5,496 bases of DNA from positions 1 through 5,496 of the forward strand of contig JAKANW010000258.1 in NCBI GenBank assembly GCA_021823555.1. The letters run 5' to 3'. Position numbers and translations under genes: made by a program. Source of the stretch: Chloroflexota bacterium (GTDB lineage: Bacteria > Chloroflexota > Anaerolineae > Anaerolineales > Villigracilaceae). This document shows, piece after piece, positions 1 to 5,374 of this stretch (positions within the stretch are counted from its first letter, which is position 1; each line of letters starts with the position of its first letter). Below the pieces are notes generated by a model that searched no databases, had not been told where the DNA came from, and saw nothing but the letters and a program-made list of their open reading frames with translations.

Positions 1-598
1 TGTAATCGCCGGTTCCCGGCAAATAATCAACCTCGGTGGAGCCGCTCTCGGCCGCGGCGCTCTTACCACACAGGTCGGTTGGGCTATTAATGTTTTGCGG
101 GTTGCCCTTAGCGGCAAGCATGGATTGGCCGGCTTTGAAATATTGAATGAAACTGATCTGTTTGTTGCGTTCAGCTGTGATGTTCATATCTGAGATTATG
201 ACATCGCATTTACCGCTTGTAACTGCAGCGATAATCGTGTCGAAGACACTGTTGACCACTTGGAGTTGCAATCCCAGGCGTGTGGCAATCTCATTGCTTA
301 GGTCAATGTCCGCGCCGGTCGGGTTACCATTTGCATCGAAGAATTCCATGGGTGGGTACGGCAGGTCCGAGCAGACCAGAAGTTTTCCCTTCTGCCCCAA
401 AGCTGACGGGTCCACGGATGCTACTGGTGTTGGGGAGGGTGGGAGAGGCGTCGGCGTCGCGGCGGGAGGTTCGGTTGCAATCACCGTTACTACAACGGTT
501 TCCTGCATTGGCGGTTGCGGCGTTACCGGTGTTCCACAGGCAGCCAGCAACAGACTGGCAAGTACCAGAGAACCTAATAAAGCAAATACTTTTTTCAT
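1..598 (-). CDS. ABC transporter substrate-binding lipoprotein, family 3 (amino-acid type), 3' end cut off
   Basis: Extracytoplasmic receptor that would capture a small polar solute, typically an amino acid, and deliver it to an ABC importer. The visible 199 residues begin with a type II signal peptide: KK, a hydrophobic core, then lipobox L-A-A-C with the lipidated Cys at 21. A Thr/Pro-rich spacer follows at about 22-66, including TPTPLPPSPTP. The bac_3 solute-binding fold then starts (KLLVCSDLPYPPMEF from 72; G-ADIDLSNEIATRLGL at 95-110; F-DTIIAAVTSGKCDVIISDMNITAERNKQISF at 119-150; YFKAGQSM at 153-160). The ATG at 598 is supported by AAGGAA at 606-611, 7 bases upstream. The last part of lobe 2 and the stop lie beyond the left edge; transporter permease and ATPase genes may lie there too. 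Substrate cannot be told from this part. The family call is firm; amino-acid specificity is inferred from the family. Confidence 0.93.
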   Translation of the reverse strand, partial: MKKVFALLGSLVLASLLLAACGTPVTPQPPMQETVVVTVIATEPPAATPTPLPPSPTPVASVDPSALGQKGKLLVCSDLPYPPMEFFDANGNPTGADIDLSNEIATRLGLQLQVVNSVFDTIIAAVTSGKCDVIISDMNITAERNKQISFIQYFKAGQSMLAAKGNPQNINSPTDLCGKSAAAESGSTEVDYLPGTGDY

Positions 599-644
599 CT
601 TTCTCTTCCTTTGACAAACATATTCGGGTAGTTCGATTGGGCGA

Positions 645-665
645 TTGTTGCTTATTAAGCAGCAA
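645..665 (-). promoter_or_regulatory. Operator-like 21-bp dyad over the predicted start of transcription of the solute-binding gene
   Basis: The arms TTGCTGCTTA and TAAGCAACAA (minus-strand reading) flank a single central A. Nine of ten arm positions pair; only the fourth position fails. It begins directly after the -10 hexamer and would cover the +1 site, a usual place for a repressor. The arms contain TAAGCAA, and TAAGCAAAA occurs again in the promoter spacer at about 680-688. Which protein binds is unknown; a local or solute-responsive repressor is inference. In RNA it could also form a leader hairpin. Confidence 0.45.
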
Positions 666-694
666 AGCATAGACCCATTTTGCTTAAAACGCAA
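666..694 (-). promoter_or_regulatory. Sigma-70-type promoter of the solute-binding gene
   Basis: On the minus strand, TTGCGT (694-689) and TATGCT (671-666) are separated by exactly 17 bases. Each matches its consensus at four of six positions. Transcription would start near 659, giving a leader of about 60 bases before the ATG at 598. It lies downstream of the terminator of the preceding gene, so the solute-binding gene appears to be its own transcription unit. Confidence 0.45.
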
Positions 695-816
695 GGGATG
701 AATTTGTGTTTGGCCGATACAAATGCCTGGAGATAATTGAACAATTTAAGATAATGGATTACCACGCCTGTGTGCGTATCTATATCACCCGCTTATTGAT
801 CGGAAAAGTGACAACA

Positions 817-846
817 AAAAAGAGCGACCTAGAGGCCCCTCTTTTT
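817..846 (-). terminator. Intrinsic terminator after the Rrf2-family gene
   Basis: AAAAAGAG at 817-824 pairs perfectly with CTCTTTTT at 839-846. Inside the stem, C828-C829 pair with G834-G835 and G826 with C837, leaving two mismatches and a TAGA loop. Read on the minus strand it ends in a run of six T (821-816). The A/T-flanked stem also ends in T on the plus strand, so it could work in both directions, but no plus-strand gene needs it. It lies 57 bases past the Rrf2 stop codon. Confidence 0.7.
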
Positions 847-857
847 ATGTTTGAATT

Positions 858-885
858 ATGGCATCCTCGCTTTGAAGGATGCCAT
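858..885. repeat. Perfect 10-bp inverted repeat (hairpin) between the Rrf2 stop codon and its terminator
   Basis: ATGGCATCCT at 858-867 is the exact reverse complement of AGGATGCCAT at 876-885, with an 8-base loop. No T run follows directly on either strand, so it is not a classical terminator. It starts 17 bases after the Rrf2 stop and sits just ahead of the T-tailed terminator. The core ATGGCATCC recurs in the palindrome at 2878-2904, which hints at a dispersed repeat family. A 3'-end mRNA stabiliser is another reading. Confidence 0.7.
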
Positions 886-902
886 TGTCATCGGAATAAC
901 TT

Positions 903-1310
903 CTACGCTGGCTGTGCCAGTATTTGAGCAAAGTTCGTGTTCTTCAACCGTGCGACCAGTTCTTTTTGCGCCTCGCACCAAACAGGACGCAGCGGGCAGT
1001 TCTCATCGAAAGTGCAAGTACCGGTTTCGCCCACACACTCGTTGAGCATGATCGGCCCGTCAATGGCTTCAATGACCTCGAGCAGGGTAATCTCTTTTGG
1101 TTCGCGGGCCAGCGTCACCCCGCCACGCGCACCGCGTGAAGTATGTAGCAAACCGGCAATGGATAGTTGGGAAATGATCTTTGCCAGGAAGGATGGCGGA
1201 ATATGCTGTTCCTGTGCAACCAGGCTGGTAGCAGCACGCTCCGTTTGCCCCAAGCGGGCCAGGTAGAGCACGGCGCGGACGGCATAGTCGGCTTGACGTG
1301 TAATTTGCAT
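903..1310 (-). CDS. Rrf2-family transcriptional regulator, likely Fe-S-dependent (IscR/NsrR/RirA-like)
   Basis: A 135-residue cytoplasmic DNA-binding protein of the family's usual length. It opens with the hallmark MQITRQADYAVRAVLYLA. A winged helix-turn-helix lies at about 26-70, with SFLAKIISQLSIAGLLHTSRGARGGVTLA containing the recognition helix and the wing. EITLLEVIEAIDGP (73-86) is the typical linker helix. Cysteines at 92, 99 and 105 match the cluster-ligating triad (spacing x6, x5); a fourth Cys is at 112. Members with this triad sense Fe-S status, iron, nitric oxide or redox, but which one applies here cannot be read from sequence. An open frame extends upstream to 1460, but the ATG at 1310 is chosen because the family start is there and AAAGAGG lies at 1316-1322. 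It is flanked by its own promoter region and terminator, so probably monocistronic and possibly autoregulated. No Fe-S assembly gene is adjacent. Confidence 0.93.
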   Translation of the reverse strand: MQITRQADYAVRAVLYLARLGQTERAATSLVAQEQHIPPSFLAKIISQLSIAGLLHTSRGARGGVTLAREPKEITLLEVIEAIDGPIMLNECVGETGTCTFDENCPLRPVWCEAQKELVARLKNTNFAQILAQPA

Positions 1311-1331
1311 AGGAACCTCTTTCCAGAATGC

Positions 1332-1346
1332 AGGTAATCTAGACCT
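1332..1346. promoter_or_regulatory. Short dyad AGGT-N7-ACCT in the Rrf2 gene leader
   Basis: AGGT at 1332-1335 and ACCT at 1343-1346 form a small inverted repeat around AATCTAG. GACCTAC at 1342-1348 is the reverse complement of GTAGGTC at 1391-1397 in the upstream dyad, so the same box appears on both sides of the predicted promoter. It could be a second binding site for the regulator encoded just downstream. The arms are only four bases, so chance is a real possibility. Confidence 0.25.
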
Positions 1347-1356
1347 ACTATACACG

Positions 1357-1385
1357 ATTTTATTGTGCAGTGGCGTACAAGGCAA
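1357..1385 (-). promoter_or_regulatory. Putative promoter of the Rrf2-family gene
   Basis: On the minus strand, TTGCCT (1385-1380) is followed after exactly 17 bases by TAAAAT (1362-1357). Transcription would begin near 1350 and give a leader of about 40 bases. TATAGT at 1352-1347 is an alternative -10, but I see no good -35 at the right distance from it. Confidence 0.4.
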
Positions 1386-1392
1386 GTGATGT

Positions 1393-1415
1393 AGGTCATG
1401 GATGAAATATGACCT
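1393..1415. promoter_or_regulatory. Candidate regulator-binding dyad upstream of the Rrf2-family gene
   Basis: AGGTCAT at 1393-1399 and ATGACCT at 1409-1415 are perfect inverted copies separated by 9 bases, giving a 23-bp site. This is close to the overall size of operators known for Rrf2 proteins, although the bases do not match a consensus I can name. It ends 8 bases upstream of the predicted -35 box at 1385, so it could be an activator site or part of a looped repression pair with the box at 1342-1348. Autoregulation is inferred from position. Confidence 0.45.
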
Positions 1416-1459
1416 TTTACTCCAAATTAAAAAGGCTCCATTTCCACGCATGCAGGCCA

Positions 1460-2311
1460 TTAATCGGTCAGCGCCAGGCTTCCAGCGCCCATTTTGACGA
1501 TAAAAGTTAATTTGGGACTACTGCCGGTTTGGGTGTATGTGTTGCCATCCTGGCCCCAGTTGGAACTGGTGCTCACACTGCTCAAACCGCCTTCCACTGT
1601 CACTTCTGCATTGACTCCTTTCGGGATGCGCAAGGTCAGAGTGCTCAGACCGCTATCCACTGTGATGGTCGCATCTCTCTGCAGGTCGCCGCTGAACTCG
1701 AGGGTGTAATCCCCCGCGCCCGCCTGGAAGATCATAGTATTGAAATTGGCGTTGGCCAGCCCGCTCAACTTCACGTTGGACGCCCCCGTCTCATAACGGA
1801 GAACAGACATTTCGGTCTGATTGGGAGACGAGAAGGAAACCGTTTCGTCCACCGCGCCGTTCTTGACCGTCAGGCCGGTCAGCGACAGGCCGCCCAGTTC
1901 GATATTCCCCTGGTAAGCGCCGGCGTCAATCGCGAGTTCCATCGGCATGTTTCCCAGTTTCAAATCCCATTCGTTCTTGATGGTGTTGAGCGACGGGAAA
2001 CTGGTAAATTTACCGTTGCCTTGTTGGATGCGGATGTCCGCACCGTTTTGCTGGATCACAGGTTTGAAATCGGGGATGTTATACGTAGCAGTCCCCTCGA
2101 CAAGGTTATCCCCCGCGCCTGGTTTGATGTTTAACTGACCCGCGCCGAAAGCGAGACTCAAACGCGTCGTCCCTGACTTTGGAGCTGCCACCGTTATTTT
2201 ATCGGTTACCACCGGCCCGGGCGTGGGCGCTTTGGGAATGCTGAAACTGAACCCACAGGCCATAGTGGTCAGGGCCAGGGCAAGAAAAGCCGGAATAACT
2301 TTATTCATCAT
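1460..2311 (-). CDS. Toast-rack (DUF2154/LiaF-like) domain lipoprotein
   Basis: A 283-residue predicted lipoprotein on the outer face of the membrane. The signal peptide MMNKVIPAFLALALTTMAC ends with the lipidated Cys at 19; the -3 residue is Thr, a less usual lipobox. The rest is low in charge and built of repeated Gly-rich beta turns: FGAGQLNIKPGAGDN (55-69), IDAGAYQGNIELGG (128-141), ETGASNVKLSGL (174-185), QAGAGDYTLEFSGDL (196-210), GLSTLTLRIPKGVNAEVTVEGGLSSV (221-246), KMGAGSLALTD (273-283). These match the toast-rack/LiaF C-terminal fold, a stacked beta solenoid. The family is linked to envelope-stress sensing in Firmicutes; the role here is unknown. The start at 2311 is chosen over an in-frame codon at 2365 because AAGGAG (2319-2324) lies 7 bases before it and the signal peptide begins there; a second ATG follows at once. 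It lies 50 bases after the deaminase gene. Confidence 0.85.
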   Translation of the reverse strand: MMNKVIPAFLALALTTMACGFSFSIPKAPTPGPVVTDKITVAAPKSGTTRLSLAFGAGQLNIKPGAGDNLVEGTATYNIPDFKPVIQQNGADIRIQQGNGKFTSFPSLNTIKNEWDLKLGNMPMELAIDAGAYQGNIELGGLSLTGLTVKNGAVDETVSFSSPNQTEMSVLRYETGASNVKLSGLANANFNTMIFQAGAGDYTLEFSGDLQRDATITVDSGLSTLTLRIPKGVNAEVTVEGGLSSVSTSSNWGQDGNTYTQTGSSPKLTFIVKMGAGSLALTD

Positions 2312-2316
2312 GGAAA

Positions 2317-2346
2317 ATCTCCTTCTGAAAAGTATACGAAGGAGAT
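2317..2346 (-). promoter_or_regulatory. Hairpin that buries the Shine-Dalgarno sequence of the toast-rack lipoprotein gene
   Basis: In the mRNA (minus strand) AUCUCCUUC (2346-2338) pairs without error with GAAGGAGAU (2325-2317) across a 12-base loop. The second arm contains the whole AAGGAG ribosome site (2324-2319) of the gene starting at 2311. If it forms, it would lower translation initiation unless opened by translation of the upstream deaminase (stop at 2362, 15 bases away), a protein, a small RNA or temperature. A weak terminator or attenuator is less likely, as only three U follow the stem. Confidence 0.6.
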
Positions 2347-2361
2347 CGGGAATGGTTGTAG

Positions 2362-2859
2362 TCACTGACCGCCCGACTCGATGTATTTCAGCTCGCGCGG
2401 TCTATATGCAGCCAGTATGTGGGTTGATTCTTCTTCCAGTACGCCCCCAAAATAACTTTTGATATGCCGACGGATGTAGGGATTGGTCTCCATGCTCAGC
2501 TTGGATAGGACCACCTGGTCGTGCTTTGCAAAAATGATGTGAGGAATATCCGCCATCACTACCGCTCCCAGGCACATCGGGCATGGCTCCACTGTGGTAA
2601 AGAGAATGGCGCGTTTGTAATCCGTCCATAACTTCTCGCCCCCGTCCAGGATGGCATTCAACTCGGCATGGCGGATCTGGCTGCGGTATTCGTTGTGACG
2701 AGCTCGTCCGCGGGCAATGACCTCCCCATCTAGCGCCACCACAGCCCCAATGGGAATTTCACCAGCCTGCCCTGCTGCTTCGGCTTCAGCCAGCGCCTCG
2801 CGCATGAAATTCTTCAGGTCAAGACCACTCAAGTCAGGAGATAATATTCCGTCACTCAA
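2362..2859 (-). CDS. tadA: TadA-like zinc-dependent deaminase (probable tRNA adenosine-34 deaminase)
   Basis: Cytidine/deoxycytidylate-deaminase fold. In TadA the reaction turns adenosine-34 of tRNA-Arg to inosine in the cytoplasm. Residues 19-48 (FMREALAEAEAAGQAGEIPIGAVV) match the family start. H64-A65-E66 supplies a zinc ligand and the proton-shuttling Glu, and P92-C93-P-M-C96 the other two ligands. The C-terminal part (SMETNPYIRRHIKSYFGGVLEEES) lacks the usual TadA GSLMNLL and NH-(R) segments, so another purine or cytosine deaminase of the same superfamily is possible. I chose the TTG at 2859 (165 residues) because AGGAGG lies at 2864-2869, though only 4 bases away, and the length fits. 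An in-frame GTG at 2910 overlapping the radA stop (GTGA) would add 17 residues encoded by a palindromic repeat; ATG at 2805 has no ribosome site and looks too short. Probably co-transcribed with radA. Confidence 0.85.
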   Translation of the reverse strand: MSDGILSPDLSGLDLKNFMREALAEAEAAGQAGEIPIGAVVALDGEVIARGRARHNEYRSQIRHAELNAILDGGEKLWTDYKRAILFTTVEPCPMCLGAVVMADIPHIIFAKHDQVVLSKLSMETNPYIRRHIKSYFGGVLEEESTHILAAYRPRELKYIESGGQ

Positions 2860-2877
2860 GCTGCCTCCTGCTAATTC

Positions 2878-2904
2878 GTGGCGTGGGATGGCATCCCGCC
2901 CTAC
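2878..2904. repeat. 27-bp imperfect palindrome between radA and the deaminase gene
   Basis: Centred on 2891, GGGATG (2885-2890) and CATCCC (2892-2897) pair perfectly. The outer arms GTGGCGT and GCCCTAC add further pairs, for 10 of 13 positions in total. GC-rich palindromes of this shape are common as dispersed intergenic elements in Chloroflexota genomes, as I recall; copy number here cannot be checked. Its position just behind the radA stop suggests it is intergenic rather than part of the deaminase. It shares ATGGCATCC with the hairpin at 858-885. Confidence 0.5.
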
Positions 2905-2906
2905 AG

Positions 2907-4322
2907 TCACGCAACTTTTTTCCCCTCGAGTCGCGGCGGTAATTTCATGGCCGCATCCAGCGCCTGGCTTAGCGAGCGCGCTTCGATAATCTCGATCCCG
3001 TTTGGATAGGCTTCTGCTTTGCGGATGGATTTTGGCACGATAGCCGCCTTGAAGCCAAGTTTTGCAGCCTCGCGCAGGCGCGGCGCCATCTGCCCCGGCA
3101 TGCGCAGCTCGCCCGCCAGACCGATCTCGCCGATCAATACCGCCTCGGCGCGCAGCGGCACATCCCGCGAAGAAGATGCGATGGCCGCGGCAACCGCCAG
3201 GTCCGCCGCCGGCTCTTCGATCTGGATGCCGCCCACCACGTTCACAAAAATATCCTGTTCTGCCAGCCGCAGCCCGACGCGGCGCGTCAACACCGCCGCG
3301 ATCATCAGGAGGCGGTTGTAGTCCACGCCGTTGGGTGTGCGGCGGGCATTGTTGTATTGCGAAGGGCTGGTCAATCCCTGGACTTCGACGAGGATCGGAC
3401 GTGTGCCTTCCATGGTCACGGCAATGGCCGAGCCGGAAGTGTTGATCATCCTTTCGGCCAGGAACGCTTCGGAGGGGTTTGCCACCTCGACTAATCCACC
3501 CTCGCTCATTTCGAACACGCCAACCTCAGACGTCGCACCGAAGCGATTCTTGACCGAACGTAACAAACGGTACGCTTGAAAGCGATCCCCCTCCAGGTAG
3601 AGGACGGTATCCACGATGTGCTCCAACACGCGCGGCCCGGCGATATTCCCTTCCTTGGTAACGTGGCCGATCAGGAAGACCGAGACGCCCTGGGACTTGG
3701 CCAGTTCGCGCAACTGCGAAGCGCACTCGCGCACCTGTGAGACCGAACCTGCCGACGAGTCGAGCTGGGAGAGATAAACCGTCTGGATGGAATCCACGAT
3801 CAGCAGGTCGGGTTTGACCTCGTTGACATGGTTGAGGATCACCTCCAGGTTGGTCTCGGTCACCAATAGCAGGTTGGCAGGGAGTTCCTTCTTGCCATTC
3901 GAAAGAAGGCGCACCGCGCGCATCTTGATTTGCCGTTCCGACTCTTCACCTGAAACGTATAGAACGCGCTGTCGGCCGGACATCTCCATGGCCATTTGCA
4001 GCATGAGCGTGGATTTGCCGATGCCTGGGTCGCCGCCGACCAGCACGATGGAACCGGGCACGATCCCGCCGCCCAACACGCGTGCGAACTCGGCGATTGG
4101 CACGGGAATGCGGTCTTCCGCCTCCCCGCTGACCTCGCTGATTTTGCGTGGCTGGGAACGTCCCGTCAGGCCGCGCACGGCAGATGGCTTGGCGATCGGC
4201 TCCTCGTGGATGATCTCTTCGACCATGCTGTTGAATTCGCCGCACTGCGGGCATTTGCCCATGTAACTGGCGGAGACGCGTCCGCATTGCTGGCAGACGT
4301 AGCGTGTGTAGGTTTTAGCCAT
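2907..4322 (-). CDS. radA: DNA repair protein RadA
   Basis: RecA-like ATPase that drives branch migration and processes recombination intermediates in the cytoplasm. The 471 residues match the family length. The order is: a zinc finger C10-x2-C13...C24-x2-C27; the ATPase core with Walker A GGDPGIGKST (96-105) and Walker B LLIVDS (173-178); the RadA-specific KNRFG motif (258-262); then a Lon-protease-like C-terminal domain (from about 285) with DYNRLLMIAAVLTRR and IQIEEPAADLAVAAAIASS. No key residue is missing. The ATG at 4322 is chosen because AGGAG lies 7 bases upstream and the zinc finger is at the usual distance; an in-frame GTG at 4337 lies within the ribosome site region. It follows dus by 69 bases with its own predicted promoter, and its stop (TGA, 2907-2909) lies 47 bases before the chosen deaminase start. 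Confidence 0.97.
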   Translation of the reverse strand: MAKTYTRYVCQQCGRVSASYMGKCPQCGEFNSMVEEIIHEEPIAKPSAVRGLTGRSQPRKISEVSGEAEDRIPVPIAEFARVLGGGIVPGSIVLVGGDPGIGKSTLMLQMAMEMSGRQRVLYVSGEESERQIKMRAVRLLSNGKKELPANLLLVTETNLEVILNHVNEVKPDLLIVDSIQTVYLSQLDSSAGSVSQVRECASQLRELAKSQGVSVFLIGHVTKEGNIAGPRVLEHIVDTVLYLEGDRFQAYRLLRSVKNRFGATSEVGVFEMSEGGLVEVANPSEAFLAERMINTSGSAIAVTMEGTRPILVEVQGLTSPSQYNNARRTPNGVDYNRLLMIAAVLTRRVGLRLAEQDIFVNVVGGIQIEEPAADLAVAAAIASSSRDVPLRAEAVLIGEIGLAGELRMPGQMAPRLREAAKLGFKAAIVPKSIRKAEAYPNGIEIIEARSLSQALDAAMKLPPRLEGKKVA

Positions 4323-4331
4323 CGTTCTTCT

Positions 4332-4368
4332 CCTCACCCCTCGCCTCCAGAGAGGGCCAGGGGTGAGG
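4332..4368 (-). repeat. 10-bp inverted repeat in the radA leader, possible dispersed element
   Basis: CCTCACCCCT at 4332-4341 and AGGGGTGAGG at 4359-4368 are perfect inverted copies with a 17-base loop. Inside the loop, CCTC (4344-4347) and GAGG (4352-4355) can pair further. Similar CCTCACCCC...CCTCTC palindromes occur as dispersed repeats in many bacterial genomes (general recollection). It fills most of the space between the radA promoter and start codon. Its proximal arm, read as AGGGGTGAGG, ends at the radA ribosome site (GAGGAG), so the folded RNA would partly block it. Confidence 0.6.
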
Positions 4369-4371
4369 TTA

Positions 4372-4380
4372 AGTATAACA
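4372..4380 (-). promoter_or_regulatory. Extended -10 promoter element for radA
   Basis: TGTTATACT on the minus strand is a TG-n-TATAAT-type extended -10 with one departure in the hexamer (TATACT). It lies 12 bases after the dus stop codon and would start transcription near 4365, at the outer arm of the leader hairpin. The same nine bases stand before dus. I see no clear -35 box, as is allowed for extended -10 promoters. Confidence 0.45.
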
Positions 4381-4391
4381 GAATTTATGTT

Positions 4392-5360
4392 CTAGGCTGC
4401 CGAGGCGTAGACTTGATTCAGCAGGGTCACAAATTCCTGCGCGGGCCGCTCCTTCAAGATGTCTTTTCGCTCCTCCCTGGTGAGGCTCTTTAGCAAAACG
4501 TACTGCACCGCATATTTACGGAACAGGCGCTGGCCGTCCTCCTGCCCGTAGAATTTTATGTTTCGATCCAGGTGATCCTGAATGGTCCGGCGTACAAGCT
4601 CTGGCGGGACCTGCTCCCGGTCGAGCCGCGAGAAGATCCACGGATTGGCAATGGCAGCGCGCCCGATCATGACCGCCTCACAACTGGTATAACGTTTCAG
4701 GCGCTCGATATCTTCCACGCGTTTTGCATCCCCATTCCCGATCACTGGGATTTTCACTGCCGCTTTGACTTCGGCAATAGCGTCCCAATCGGCCTGGCCG
4801 CTATAGCTCTGCTCCTTCGTCCGCCCATGGATGGCGATCAACGAGCCGCCATTCTCTTCCACGATGCGGGCAATGAGCTTGTAGTTTTTGCAATATTCCC
4901 AGCCCAGGCGGATCTTTCCCGTCACCGGGACCTTGAGCGCGGCAGTCAATTTCCTGAATGTGCGCGCAATTTTCAAGGGGGTTTTCATCATCCCCACGCC
5001 CGCCCCTCGGTCGGAGATGCTCTTGGCGGGACAACCCATGTTGATGTCAATGATGTCCGGCCCCAAATCCTGCACGCGCAAGGCTGCCCGTAAAATCGTA
5101 TCGGGGTCGTCGCCGTAGATCTGGAACACAACCGGGCGTTCCACTTCTTCATAATGCAGTTTGGCGCGCGTGTATTTCGGCTTGCCCAGGATGCGTTCCA
5201 CCTTGACGAACTCGGTGTAGCTCATGGCTGAGCCAAGCGACCGGCACAGGGAGCGGAACGGCCAATCGGAATAGCCGTCCATGGGCGCCAGGAGCGCGTC
5301 GCCGTAGACGGGAATGTCGCGCACGTAGAAAGCGGGAGATAAGGTCTGATTGCTCGTCAT
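4392..5360 (-). CDS. dus: tRNA-dihydrouridine synthase (Dus family)
   Basis: FMN-dependent enzyme that reduces uridines in the tRNA D-loop region, using NAD(P)H, in the cytoplasm. The 322 residues are of normal length. The barrel begins with the FMN-binding LAPMDGYSD (24-32). INMGCP (106-111) holds the catalytic Cys110, followed by KSISDRGAGVGMM. GKIRLGW (148-154) contains the conserved Lys149, IHGRTKEQSYSG (177-188) the phosphate and FMN contact, then IGNGD (207-211) and MIGRAAIANPW (231-241). The C-terminal helical domain (about 250-322) binds tRNA. Which uridine positions are modified (DusA, B or C class) cannot be settled; the bacterial single-copy type is usually DusB-like. The ATG at 5360 is chosen for length and match, though no Shine-Dalgarno sequence precedes it. 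The extended -10 at 5375-5383 implies a leader of only about 8 bases. Confidence 0.96.
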   Translation of the reverse strand: MTSNQTLSPAFYVRDIPVYGDALLAPMDGYSDWPFRSLCRSLGSAMSYTEFVKVERILGKPKYTRAKLHYEEVERPVVFQIYGDDPDTILRAALRVQDLGPDIIDINMGCPAKSISDRGAGVGMMKTPLKIARTFRKLTAALKVPVTGKIRLGWEYCKNYKLIARIVEENGGSLIAIHGRTKEQSYSGQADWDAIAEVKAAVKIPVIGNGDAKRVEDIERLKRYTSCEAVMIGRAAIANPWIFSRLDREQVPPELVRRTIQDHLDRNIKFYGQEDGQRLFRKYAVQYVLLKSLTREERKDILKERPAQEFVTLLNQVYASAA

Positions 5361-5374
5361 GGTGAGGTCGCATT

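Larger units (their letters stand above)
599..902. other. AT-rich intergenic region between the Rrf2 gene and the solute-binding gene
   Basis: A 304-base stretch with no convincing gene; the short open frames here lack ribosome sites and run through the terminator. Read on the minus strand it holds, in order, a perfect hairpin (885-858), a T-tailed terminator (846-817), an AT-rich stretch with the small palindrome AATTGAACAATT at 735-746, a promoter (694-666), a dyad (665-645) and the ribosome site of the solute-binding gene. It is visibly richer in A+T than the radA-dus part of the window. Confidence 0.7.

Noticed and set aside
147..672. Open frames on the plus strand across the solute-binding gene
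   Set aside because: They are shadows of the minus-strand lipoprotein gene, which has a signal peptide, ribosome site and clear family motifs.
706..1045. Short plus-strand frames of 73 and 64 codons
   Set aside because: They cross a terminator hairpin and the Rrf2 coding region, lack ribosome sites and resemble no family I know.
1311..1460. N-terminal extension of the Rrf2 regulator by 50 residues
   Set aside because: The family begins at MQITRQADYAVRA, a ribosome site stands before that ATG, and the extension covers the promoter and dyads.
1425..1460. Possible intrinsic terminator after the toast-rack lipoprotein gene (GGC...GCCTTTTT)
   Set aside because: There is a T run, but the stem is only three sure GC pairs with a long loop and mismatches, too weak to list.
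2312..2365. Longer toast-rack lipoprotein starting at 2365
   Set aside because: The extra residues would put charged sequence before the signal peptide, overlap the deaminase stop and ignore the ribosome site at 2319-2324.
3019..4493. Several long plus-strand frames opposite radA and dus
   Set aside because: They are antisense shadows in GC-rich coding DNA, with repetitive Arg/Pro/Ser-rich translations and no motifs.
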